Assembly (NCBI GenBank): GCA_023386395.1
Contig: JAEWJV010000211.1
Span: 1-16,979 of the forward strand
DNA: 16,979 bases
Reading direction: 5' to 3'
Origin: Bacteroidota bacterium
GTDB lineage: Bacteria; Bacteroidota; Bacteroidia; Chitinophagales; Chitinophagaceae
A program made the translations under genes and the position numbers. Below the pieces are notes generated by a model, which saw only the letters and a list, made by a program, of their open reading frames with translations, ran no database searches and was not told where the DNA came from. The first letter of the stretch is position 1. Every line of letters starts with the position of its first letter. Positions 1 to 6,502 of the stretch are shown piece by piece.

Positions 1-2
1 GT

Positions 3-410
3 GTTGGCGAAGGCATTAATGTAACCTTTAATTCAGCTTTATTGTTTAAGATTAATTCAAGCACACTAAGCGATTCTGCAATGGCAGGCCTTGATAAAGT
101 GGCTGAGGTGTTTGTAAAATATCCTGAAACAAATATCCTGGTGGAAGGCCATACCGATGACACAGGCACGGATGCTTTCAATATGCAGCTATCAGAAAAA
201 AGAGCCGAAGCAGTAACAAGTTATCTTGAGTCAAAAGGCGTTGCCGCCAACCGGTTTACAATTAAATGGTATGGTGAAGCACAGCCTAAATATCCTAATA
301 CCAGCGAAGCTAATCGTGTTTTAAACCGCCGTGTTGAACTTGCTATTATAGCAAATGAAGAAATGAAGAAGGATGCAAAAGACGGATCACTTGATTCCTC
401 CGTTAATTAA
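3..410 (+). CDS. OmpA-like C-terminal domain protein, 5'-truncated by window edge
   Basis: The frame is open from the window edge (first full codon at position 3), so the true start lies outside. The visible 135 residues are almost entirely an OmpA C-terminal (MotB-like) domain, which binds peptidoglycan and anchors the outer membrane to the wall. The visible signature runs NILVEGHTDDTG, then LSEKRAEAV, then NRRVEL; the Asp of GHTDD and the Arg of SEKRA are the positions that contact diaminopimelate in characterised members. The protein ends with a short charged tail, EEMKKDAKDG. A TTG at 42 could be taken as a start, but the residues before it (VGEGINVTFNSALLF) are the normal first strand of the domain, so the gene does not begin there. 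Family members of this type often carry a lipoprotein signal and a glycine zipper upstream; that part is not in view. Family is certain, specific role is not. Confidence 0.93.
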   Translation, partial: VGEGINVTFNSALLFKINSSTLSDSAMAGLDKVAEVFVKYPETNILVEGHTDDTGTDAFNMQLSEKRAEAVTSYLESKGVAANRFTIKWYGEAQPKYPNTSEANRVLNRRVELAIIANEEMKKDAKDGSLDSSVN

Positions 411-464
411 TGATGTTCAAAAGTATGGCCGGTGTAAGTAACAGATTAATATTGGTTGCTTAAA

Positions 465-546
465 ATATTCAATAATCAATGCTCAATACACAATAATCAT
501 TTTGTGACGTTTGTAATTGAACATTGATTATTGTGTATTGAATATT
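465..546. repeat. Large inverted repeat between convergent genes
   Basis: Positions 483-499 and 525-541 are exact 17-base reverse complements (TCAATACACAATAATCA) with a 25-base spacer. A second, offset pairing exists: 474-487 is complementary to 516-529 with one mismatch, so two mutually exclusive stems can form. It lies between the stop of the OmpA-like gene and the stop of the convergent SMP-30-like gene. It may act as a bidirectional terminator or be one copy of a dispersed AT-rich repeat. There is no long T-run. Confidence 0.7.
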
Positions 547-572
547 AAGGGTTCCATTCACTACTCATCTCA

Positions 573-1463
573 TCATTCCACACCCTTTACCTGCATCTTA
601 ATAATATAAACAGATTTGGAGGCGGTGATAAGCAGGATATTTTTATCCTTCCCTCCAAAACTTACATTGGCTGTCCAGTTTTCGGGCACATCAATATGTT
701 CAATTTTTTCACCGGCATTGTTATAAACAATTACGCCTTTACCGGTTAAATAAATGTTGCCTTTTTCATCAATTGTCATGCCGTCTGATGCTTCATTTAC
801 AAACAATGTTTTATTGCTTAATAAACCATCAGCCTGTATTTCATAACGAAAAGTTTTGCCCACGCCCATATCGGCCACATATAAATATTTTCCATCGGCA
901 GTGCCTGTAATGCCATTGGGTTTTACAACAGTGCTGTCAACCAGCACCAGCGCTTTTTTACCAGGCGGAAGAAAATATAATTTTTCACCGCCTAACGCGG
1001 CATCAGGTTTTGTGCGGCTCCAGTAATTGCGCCGGTAATAAGGATCTGTAATGTACATGCCGCCAGTTTTCCTATTCACCCAAACATCATTCGGGCCATT
1101 TAAAATATGACCTTTATAATTGCTTGCCAAAACAGTAATTTTTTTATGCTTGTTAATTGCAACGAGCTCATTGTTTGCATCAGCGCAACTAATTAAATTT
1201 CCTTTGGCATCAAAATACATCCCGTTGGAACGTTTTGCACCATGCATAAACAATGAAAGCTTACCATTAATATCATACTTCCATATGTTATCCTTCGGCT
1301 GATCGGTAAAATATATATTGCCGTTTTTATCGGTTGCCGGCCCTTCGGTAAAGGAGAAGTTGCTGTCAATTAAAATTAGTTCAGCTCCCGGCATTGTTAC
1401 CTGTGCTTTTGCAGGGAAAGCAAAAGCAACCGGCAATAAAAGAAAGAATATGCTTTTCATCAT
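573..1463 (-). CDS. Exported SMP-30/gluconolactonase-like six-bladed propeller protein
   Basis: This 296-residue protein has a signal peptide (about residues 1-20, ending FPAKA before Q21) and then a propeller of the SMP-30/gluconolactonase/LRE family. The family's metal ligands are visible: E40 in FTEGP, N125 in GPND, N183 in KPNGI and D227 in SDGM. Repeated blade motifs of the type D.NGNIYFTD (around 45-54) and DEKGNIYLT (232-240) support the fold. Characterised relatives are metal-dependent lactonases that open sugar lactones; the exact substrate cannot be read from sequence. Export to the periplasm is typical of Bacteroidota members. The start at 1463 is an ATG pair, so residue 1 or 2 may be the true start; no Shine-Dalgarno is seen. 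It is divergent from the response regulator across 79 bases. Confidence 0.9.
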   Translation of the reverse strand: MMKSIFFLLLPVAFAFPAKAQVTMPGAELILIDSNFSFTEGPATDKNGNIYFTDQPKDNIWKYDINGKLSLFMHGAKRSNGMYFDAKGNLISCADANNELVAINKHKKITVLASNYKGHILNGPNDVWVNRKTGGMYITDPYYRRNYWSRTKPDAALGGEKLYFLPPGKKALVLVDSTVVKPNGITGTADGKYLYVADMGVGKTFRYEIQADGLLSNKTLFVNEASDGMTIDEKGNIYLTGKGVIVYNNAGEKIEHIDVPENWTANVSFGGKDKNILLITASKSVYIIKMQVKGVE

Positions 1464-1542
1464 AAAATTAAAGTTTTGAAATTAGTAACTTCTTTTTGAA
1501 ACCTGTTTATTACCTTGCTACGCTCTAAATATAAAAGATAAT

Positions 1543-2712
1543 ATGGCAAAAATTTCCGGCAATATCTTGATTATTGATGATGAACGTTCCATAAGAAAAA
1601 CATTAAATGAAATTCTTTCTTATGAAGGGTTTAAAATTGATGAGGCTGTTGATGGCGAAGAAGGTTTAAAGATGTTTTCCGATAAAACGTATGATGTGGT
1701 GCTGTGCGATATTAAGATGCCTAAAATTGACGGCCTTGAATTTTTAGTGCAGGCCGCGGAGATAAACCCCGATATTCCTGTTATTATGATCAGCGGCCAT
1801 GGCACGATTGAAACAGCAGTTGATGCTGTAAAAAAAGGCGCTTATGATTATGTTGCCAAACCGCCTGACCTTAACCGTTTACTCATCACCATACGTAATG
1901 CGCTCGATAAAAATTCTCTGAGCAAGGAAGCCAAAGTGCTGCGCAAAAAAGTAAGCGGCGTGCAAGAAATGATAGGAGCTAGTGATGGCATAAAAAAGAT
2001 AAAAGATACGGTTGAAAAAGTGGCCCCAACCGATGCCAGGGTTTTAATTACCGGCGAAAACGGTGTAGGTAAAGAACTGGTGGCAAGATGGCTGCATGCA
2101 AAAAGCAAACGCGCCGATCAAAACCTTATTGAAGTAAACTGTGCGGCTATTCCTTCTGAATTGATAGAAAGCGAATTGTTTGGTCATGAAAAAGGTTCTT
2201 TTACATCGGCTATAAAACAGCGTATCGGTAAATTTGAACTGGCCAATGGCGGCACTTTATTTCTGGATGAAGTGGGCGATATGAGTTTGCCTGCGCAGGC
2301 TAAAGTATTGCGGGCATTACAGGAAGGAAAAATTACACGTGTGGGCGGAGATAAAGAAATTAATGTGGATGTGCGTGTGATTGCCGCCACCAATAAAGAC
2401 CTTTTGCAGGAAGTGGAAGACAAGAACTTCCGTATAGATTTATATCACCGTTTAAATGTGATATTGATTAACGTGCCTTCTCTTAATGAACGCAAAGATG
2501 ATATCCCGTTATTAATTGATAAATTTCTTGAAGACATTGCTACAGATTATGGCCAGGCAAGAAAAGAAATAGATGCCAAGGCAGTTGCAGCTTTACAGCG
2601 CCATAGCTGGACAGGTAATATACGCGAACTGCGCAACGTGGTGGAGAGGCTGGTTATACTATCAGGTAAAACCATTACGGAGAGCGATGTTACAAGCCAC
2701 GTATTGATTTAA
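1543..2712 (+). CDS. NtrC-type sigma-54 response regulator without DNA-binding domain
   Basis: This 389-residue protein has a receiver domain (about 6-120) and a sigma-54 AAA+ domain (about 142-375). Receiver residues are complete: D12/D13, phospho-acceptor D56, S84 and K106. The AAA+ part shows Walker A GENGVGKE (171-178), Walker B FLDEVG with D242/E243, sensor I AATNKDL (281-287), arginine residues R297 and R303, and sensor II NIRELRN (359-365). The sigma-54 contact loop reads GSFTSA (218-223) instead of GAFTGA. The protein stops about 25 residues after sensor II, so the usual Fis-type helix-turn-helix is absent; this is not a frame error visible in the sequence, because a normal stop follows. 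It probably activates sigma-54 promoters from solution, as known for Helicobacter FlgR. No partner histidine kinase is adjacent. Confidence 0.95.
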   Translation: MAKISGNILIIDDERSIRKTLNEILSYEGFKIDEAVDGEEGLKMFSDKTYDVVLCDIKMPKIDGLEFLVQAAEINPDIPVIMISGHGTIETAVDAVKKGAYDYVAKPPDLNRLLITIRNALDKNSLSKEAKVLRKKVSGVQEMIGASDGIKKIKDTVEKVAPTDARVLITGENGVGKELVARWLHAKSKRADQNLIEVNCAAIPSELIESELFGHEKGSFTSAIKQRIGKFELANGGTLFLDEVGDMSLPAQAKVLRALQEGKITRVGGDKEINVDVRVIAATNKDLLQEVEDKNFRIDLYHRLNVILINVPSLNERKDDIPLLIDKFLEDIATDYGQARKEIDAKAVAALQRHSWTGNIRELRNVVERLVILSGKTITESDVTSHVLI

Positions 2713-2895
2713 TAAGTTCCGCATATTCAATTAAATCATTGGTTAATTCATTTATGTTTTATTACCTGCCGGATATTCATCGTTGTTCGCGGCGTATGCC
2801 TGCTTTTGGTACGAGGTTCTTTTGGAATATGTTTTATTAATTTAGCGCAGATTCCGTACAGCTATTATTAATCACTATAAACCTTAATCATCGCT
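2713..2895. other. Intergenic region before the flippase
   Basis: This stretch separates the response regulator from the flippase reading frame. I see no gene in it and no convincing promoter: TTTG at 2821-2824 and TAatTTAG at 2838-2845 resemble the Bacteroidota elements, but their 13-base spacing is shorter than the usual 17-23. The flippase frame is closed by a TAA at 2878-2880. Confidence 0.5.
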
Positions 2896-2997
2896 ATAAA
2901 ATTTTTTAAAAAGTATTTTTCATCTTACTGGATACGATCTGCTTTTTACACTATACTCCAACGTTTTTCTCTTACGCTTTTCGGGCTGATCAATTTC
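2896..2997 (+). other. In-frame N-terminal extension of flippase; apparent ATA start
   Basis: Reading the flippase frame upstream of its first ATG (2998) gives 34 more sense codons that look like genuine protein: IKFFKKYFSSYWIRSAF, then YTILQRFSLTLFGLINF, running straight into MVLVRVLS. This basic, aromatic lead-in followed by a hydrophobic helix is the usual N-terminus of Wzx-like flippases. The frame contains no ATG, GTG or TTG between the TAA at 2878 and 2998. The codon sitting where Met is expected is ATA at 2896-2898. Either ATA is used, the start codon has mutated, or there is a sequence error. Confidence 0.7.
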
Positions 2998-4254
2998 ATG
3001 GTACTTGTACGTGTATTATCGCACACCGAAATGGGAATATGGGCATTGTTCTTAACCGTTACCTCGGTTTTTGAGGCTTCCAAAAGCGGGCTATTAAAAA
3101 ATGCACACGTACGCTATGTAAACAGCAGTAGTGTAGATTCAGAGAAGGTTGCCATTGCTTCTTCATCGTTTATAATTAACCTTGTTGTAAGCATCATTTT
3201 TATAGCGTTTATAATGTTCGGTTCGGAGTGGCTTAGCGCTGAATTAAATGCGGACTTAGCGCTGTCGTCCATGCTGCAGTGGTTTATCCCGGGTATTATA
3301 TGCATGATATTTTTTTCGCACCTGGAAGCTGTACAGCAATCTTACCTTGATTTCAAAGGGGTGTCTGTAAGCTACCTGGTGCGGCAGGTAAGCTTTTTTA
3401 TTTTAATAGCAGGTAATCTGCTCCTTAAGGCAAAACTTTCTTTAAACCTGTTGGCGCTGTATCAATTTATAAGCATACTCATTGGCACAACAACCTTGTA
3501 TATGTTTACGAGGAAATATTTGGTACATAAATATGCGCCTAAAGCGGCGTGGATTAAAAAAATTTTAGGATATGGCGGTTATATTTTCGGGTCGGGTATT
3601 ATGGGGAATATTTATTCCAACATTGACAAAGTGATGGCTGCAAAATTTATTTCAAGCAGCTCGGTATCGTTTTATAATACTGCTTCGCGTATAAACGGCA
3701 TGGTTGATATTCCATCTTATGCCGCTGCAGAAATTCTTTTTCCCAAAACTGCACAGGCATCTGCACACGAAGGCAAAGACAGGGTAAAATATCTTTATGA
3801 AAAAATGGTATCCATTTTACTTTCTTTTACTATTCCGCTTGCCATTTTTGTTATCCTTTTTCCTAAACTGGTTATCAATATCATTGCAGGGCCTTCTTAT
3901 TTAGATGCGGTTCCCATATTACAGTTATACATGCTTTCCAGCCTTTTCAGGCCAATGCAAAACCAGGCCGCGAATCTTCTAAATTCTATTGATAAACCAG
4001 CATTATGCTTTTGGATAAATACGCTGGGCCTGGTGGAAGGCCTGTTAATTAACTATGCCTGTTTTTATTATTTTGGTTTTTATGGGGCGGCCATAGGAAC
4101 ATTGATCACTTCTGTATTAGGCACCATTTTTTGGTATTTTGTTATGCGGTATCATATAGGATTTGAAATCTCTTCTATTGTAAAGTATATCGCTGAGCTC
4201 TATAAAACAGCTTACGCAGGTTTAATGAAAACATTGAATAGGAAAAGAACCTGA
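2998..4254 (+). CDS. Polysaccharide flippase (Wzx/MATE-like membrane exporter)
   Basis: The protein is a polytopic membrane protein of the polysaccharide-biosynthesis flippase family (MOP superfamily), which moves lipid-linked oligosaccharides across the inner membrane for capsule, O-antigen or exopolysaccharide synthesis. Evidence is the long run of hydrophobic helices, the family-like segment GGYIFGSGIMGNIYSNIDKV followed by FYNTASRIN near the middle, and the length: 418 residues from this ATG, 452 with the upstream extension. The first ATG cuts through the first membrane helix, so 2998 is the conventional start but probably not the real one; see the separate entry for 2896-2997. No other polysaccharide gene (glycosyltransferase, Wzy, Wzz) lies nearby, so its substrate cannot be inferred. 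The C-terminus is basic (LMKTLNRKRT), as expected for the cytoplasmic side. Confidence 0.88.
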   Translation: MVLVRVLSHTEMGIWALFLTVTSVFEASKSGLLKNAHVRYVNSSSVDSEKVAIASSSFIINLVVSIIFIAFIMFGSEWLSAELNADLALSSMLQWFIPGIICMIFFSHLEAVQQSYLDFKGVSVSYLVRQVSFFILIAGNLLLKAKLSLNLLALYQFISILIGTTTLYMFTRKYLVHKYAPKAAWIKKILGYGGYIFGSGIMGNIYSNIDKVMAAKFISSSSVSFYNTASRINGMVDIPSYAAAEILFPKTAQASAHEGKDRVKYLYEKMVSILLSFTIPLAIFVILFPKLVINIIAGPSYLDAVPILQLYMLSSLFRPMQNQAANLLNSIDKPALCFWINTLGLVEGLLINYACFYYFGFYGAAIGTLITSVLGTIFWYFVMRYHIGFEISSIVKYIAELYKTAYAGLMKTLNRKRT

Positions 4255-4258
4255 AGAG

Positions 4259-4307
4259 GGCACATCCCGCCTTTCTTCGTTTCTCCTTTGTGCCATGTTG
4301 GTTTTTT
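4259..4307 (+). terminator. Weak hairpin plus T-run after the flippase
   Basis: GGCACA at 4259-4264 can pair with TGTGCC at 4289-4294, and a run of six T follows at 4302-4307. The stem is only six pairs with a 24-base loop, so this is a tentative terminator for the flippase transcript. Confidence 0.2.
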
Positions 4308-4342
4308 GTCTGATGTTTTTCGAAACCCGTATTGTACACTAA

Positions 4343-4372
4343 TTTGTGTTGTACATTAATTATATAATTTTC
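4343..4372 (+). promoter_or_regulatory. Bacteroidota-type promoter before the DUF92 gene
   Basis: TTTG at 4343-4346 and TAatTTTC at 4365-4372 are 18 bases apart. This fits the Bacteroidota pattern (TTTG, 17-23 bases, TAnnTTTG) with one mismatch in the last base. Transcription would begin about 20 bases before the ATG at 4398. Confidence 0.4.
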
Positions 4373-4397
4373 ACTTACATATCCGGCAGCGGAAAGA

Positions 4398-5129
4398 ATG
4401 AAAATCTTAATCTTGTTCTACATGTTGCAAAATGCTGTTGTCTTTACTTTATTATGCACTGCAGCAGTGGTAACAGTTGTATTAAAAAAGCTGTATGCAA
4501 AAGCCGCTGTTGCCGCAGTTGTAATTGGTTTTATGGTTTGGCTTGGAGCAGGCTATACAGGTATTGCAATGCTGGCAGCATTTTTTATTGCCGGTACGCT
4601 TGCCACATCCTGGAAAATGCGCACAAAGCAACAAGCCGGTTTGGCAGAACAACATCGCGGGCAAAGAACAGCACCGCAGGTTATAGCTAATGGTGGTGTT
4701 GCAGCCCTGTTATCATTACTATCTTTCATATTTGCGGAACAACAACCCTTGTTGTTATTAATGGTTGCATCCGGTCTTTCCTCAGCTATGGCAGATACGC
4801 TGTCTTCTGAGTTCGGTAATGTGTATGGAAAGAAATTCTATAACATTATGAACTTTAAAAAAGATCTGCGCGGATTGAATGGTGTAATAAGTTTTGAAGG
4901 AACTATGATTGGCATAGCCGGCAGCATTTTAATTGCTTTAGTATATACAGTGCAGGCAGGGTTTACGATTGACTTTTTATGGATAGTTATTGCAGGTACC
5001 GTTGGCAATTTAACCGACTCTGTTTTGGGCGCCACATTAGAACGAAAGCATATGTTGAATAATGATGCCGTGAATTTTTTAAATACACTCACCGGCGCCG
5101 TGGCGGGTTTATTGTTGCATTATTTTTGA
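4398..5129 (+). CDS. DUF92 family integral membrane protein
   Basis: This 243-residue protein of about six hydrophobic helices matches the DUF92 family. Conserved blocks are visible: MADTLSSEFG (131-140), DLRGLNGVISFEGTMIG (156-172), GNLTDSVLGATLER (203-216) and NNDAVNFLNTLTGA (221-234). Plant VTE6, a phytyl-phosphate kinase, belongs to the same family, so a polyprenyl or isoprenoid phosphate kinase role is possible; the bacterial function is not established. The start at 4398 is supported by an in-frame TAA at 4365 and by GGAAAGA directly before the ATG, one of the few purine-rich leaders in the window. Its last 10 bases overlap the end of the convergent deaminase gene. The N-terminal charged loop (73-92) contains no recognised domain. 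Confidence 0.9.
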   Translation: MKILILFYMLQNAVVFTLLCTAAVVTVVLKKLYAKAAVAAVVIGFMVWLGAGYTGIAMLAAFFIAGTLATSWKMRTKQQAGLAEQHRGQRTAPQVIANGGVAALLSLLSFIFAEQQPLLLLMVASGLSSAMADTLSSEFGNVYGKKFYNIMNFKKDLRGLNGVISFEGTMIGIAGSILIALVYTVQAGFTIDFLWIVIAGTVGNLTDSVLGATLERKHMLNNDAVNFLNTLTGAVAGLLLHYF

Positions 5130-5551
5130 ATGTTGCCGTCTTTTCTTACATGAGTAATAACAGGCGGCTTGCTCCATGAAGGCGGAACATCTGTTGTAAT
5201 GAGTAATGGCATGGATGATGAAATGCCGCCTAAATATTTTGATTGCTCCAGGTAAATAACCTCCCTGATTTTATAGAACCTTATGGCATACGAACACATA
5301 ACGCAAGGCTCATGTGTAGTGTATAAAATGCAGGCTGACAAATCATTTGTGTTTAAATTTTTAACAGCCTGCCTGATGGCTTCCATTTCTGCATGGCAGG
5401 AAATATCGTTTTTTGTTTTAACGGCTTCTTCGGCTTCACTTATTATATCATCATCTTTTACTATAACAGCGCCTACAGGGCTATTCCCTTTTTCCGAGGC
5501 CTGCTTGGCTAATATTAAACAGCGTTGTAAATAATGATGCGCATTTTTCAT
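5120..5551 (-). CDS. Nucleoside deaminase (cytidine/guanine deaminase superfamily)
   Basis: This 143-residue protein carries the zinc-dependent deaminase signature: H53-A54-E55 in SCHAEMEAIRQA, and PCVMC with P82, C83 and C86. His53, Cys83 and Cys86 would bind zinc and Glu55 is the proton shuttle. The N-terminal part (LAKQASEKGNSPVGAVIV) is the usual first helix and strand. The length and the EPCVMCSYAIRFYKI block fit guanine deaminase or TadA-like nucleoside deaminases. TadA is unlikely to be the best label, because the C-terminal region (SSSMPLLITTDVPPSWSKPP) does not look like its tRNA-binding tail. It probably acts in purine or pyrimidine salvage in the cytoplasm. The gene converges with and overlaps the DUF92 gene by 10 bases. 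Confidence 0.9.
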   Translation of the reverse strand: MKNAHHYLQRCLILAKQASEKGNSPVGAVIVKDDDIISEAEEAVKTKNDISCHAEMEAIRQAVKNLNTNDLSACILYTTHEPCVMCSYAIRFYKIREVIYLEQSKYLGGISSSMPLLITTDVPPSWSKPPVITHVRKDGNIQK

Positions 5552-5571
5552 TTATGCAATATCGTAAGCAG

Positions 5572-5604
5572 TAAAATTATTATTGATAATAATGAAAGTT
5601 GCAA
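5572..5604 (-). promoter_or_regulatory. Possible promoter of the deaminase gene, with AT palindrome
   Basis: On the minus strand TTG (complement of 5602-5604) is followed after 22 bases by TAatTTTA (complement of 5572-5579), one mismatch from TAnnTTTG. A perfect inverted repeat, ATTATTA-TTGA-TAATAAT, occupies 5576-5593 within it and could be an operator or simply low-complexity DNA. Confidence 0.25.
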
Positions 5605-5624
5605 GAATGAGTTTACGTTTTAAA

Positions 5625-6227
5625 TTATAGCTGCTCTACAATTTCCAGTGATTTTTTTACGTGTTCATCAGGCGATATATGATCGGTTTCTGATGAAAAG
5701 ACAGCTATAATCTCGTCGGTTTTGTTAATAACAAATGTTGTTCGTGGAATAAAGCCGTGTGAAATCTCCTGCCCGGTTACATCTTTAGCGCCGGCTTTTG
5801 GAGGTATTAATTCCAGGCCATAGGTAGCTGCAATTTTCCCGCCTTCATCTGAAGCCACGGGAAATTTTCCTGCACAATATTCAGGGCTGGATGAAAACGA
5901 TTTCAACCGTTCAATATCATCTGCTGATACACCGATAATGGTGGCTCCCGCTGCCGTAAATTTATCTTTCATTTCAGCGAAAGTATGTGCTTCCAGGTCG
6001 CAGCCGCCTGTGTATGCAGCAGGATAGAAATATACAACTACGGGGCCTTTTTCAAGGGCTTCCTTTAAAGAAAATTCAAATTCATTGCCCGCCATACTGG
6101 CGTTGCTGGTGAACATAGGTGCTTTGGAACCTTTTGATAATGCTTTCATTTGTGCAAAGCTATGTGGATTAATGAAGAGCAAAAGCCCTAAAATTAAAAA
6201 TAGCGGGGGATAATTTTTCTTTGACAT
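5625..6227 (-). CDS. Exported peroxiredoxin (AhpC/TSA, Bcp/PrxQ-like)
   Basis: This 200-residue protein has a signal peptide (about 1-26, ending NPHSFAQ) and a thioredoxin-fold peroxiredoxin domain. The active-site motif PAAYTGGC places the peroxidatic cysteine at C76, with T73 and R162 (FIPRTTFVI) as the conserved catalytic partners. It reduces hydrogen or organic peroxides, here outside the cytoplasm. Classical Bcp proteins have the resolving cysteine five residues after the peroxidatic one; that position is not cysteine here. The only other cysteine is C118 in SPEYCAGKFPV, 42 residues on, so the protein is either a PrxQ variant with its resolving cysteine in the third helix or a 1-Cys enzyme. 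The gene follows the deaminase gene's upstream region by 73 bases and is probably transcribed on its own. Confidence 0.92.
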   Translation of the reverse strand: MSKKNYPPLFLILGLLLFINPHSFAQMKALSKGSKAPMFTSNASMAGNEFEFSLKEALEKGPVVVYFYPAAYTGGCDLEAHTFAEMKDKFTAAGATIIGVSADDIERLKSFSSSPEYCAGKFPVASDEGGKIAATYGLELIPPKAGAKDVTGQEISHGFIPRTTFVINKTDEIIAVFSSETDHISPDEHVKKSLEIVEQL

Positions 6228-6502
6228 GACAAATTGTTTTTAAATACGGTTATGATTCACAACTTATAAGATTGCAGCTACATGAGTGCAGACAGGAGGT
6301 TTAAACTTCATGTATTGTATAATAAAAGTACAAACTTTAAGATAGATGCGGCGATTTGCGACGAAATGTAGTGAACGCTTCGCCAAAGCCGCAACACGTG
6401 AAACAATTGCATGAAAAACCGGCTGCCCTAAACGGCCGGGATATAGTATCTTTCGTGCCGGTTGATTTATATCTATTCCAGTACAATTAAACAAATGCTT
6501 GC
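6228..6502. other. Divergent intergenic region with imperfect hairpin
   Basis: This region holds the upstream sequences of the peroxiredoxin (minus) and the esterase (plus). An imperfect hairpin spans about 6349-6395, with GCGGC and GCCGC as outer arms and TTTG/CAAA further in. A TAtcTTTC sequence near 6447-6454 resembles a -7 element for the esterase, but no -33 element is seen. The minus-strand open frame across it has no coding character. Confidence 0.4.

Noticed and set aside
1464..1542. Possible divergent promoters between the SMP-30-like and response regulator genes
   Set aside because: TTTTG (1494-1498) and TAccTTG (1511-1517) are only 12 bases apart, too close for the Bacteroidota pattern; the minus-strand candidate lacks a -33 partner.
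4346..4690. 114-codon plus-strand open frame overlapping the start of the DUF92 gene
   Set aside because: It is a shifted frame of the DUF92 gene, with an implausible cysteine- and serine-rich translation.
6264..6494. 76-codon minus-strand open frame upstream of the esterase
   Set aside because: It occupies a divergent promoter region and an imperfect hairpin, with no recognisable protein features.
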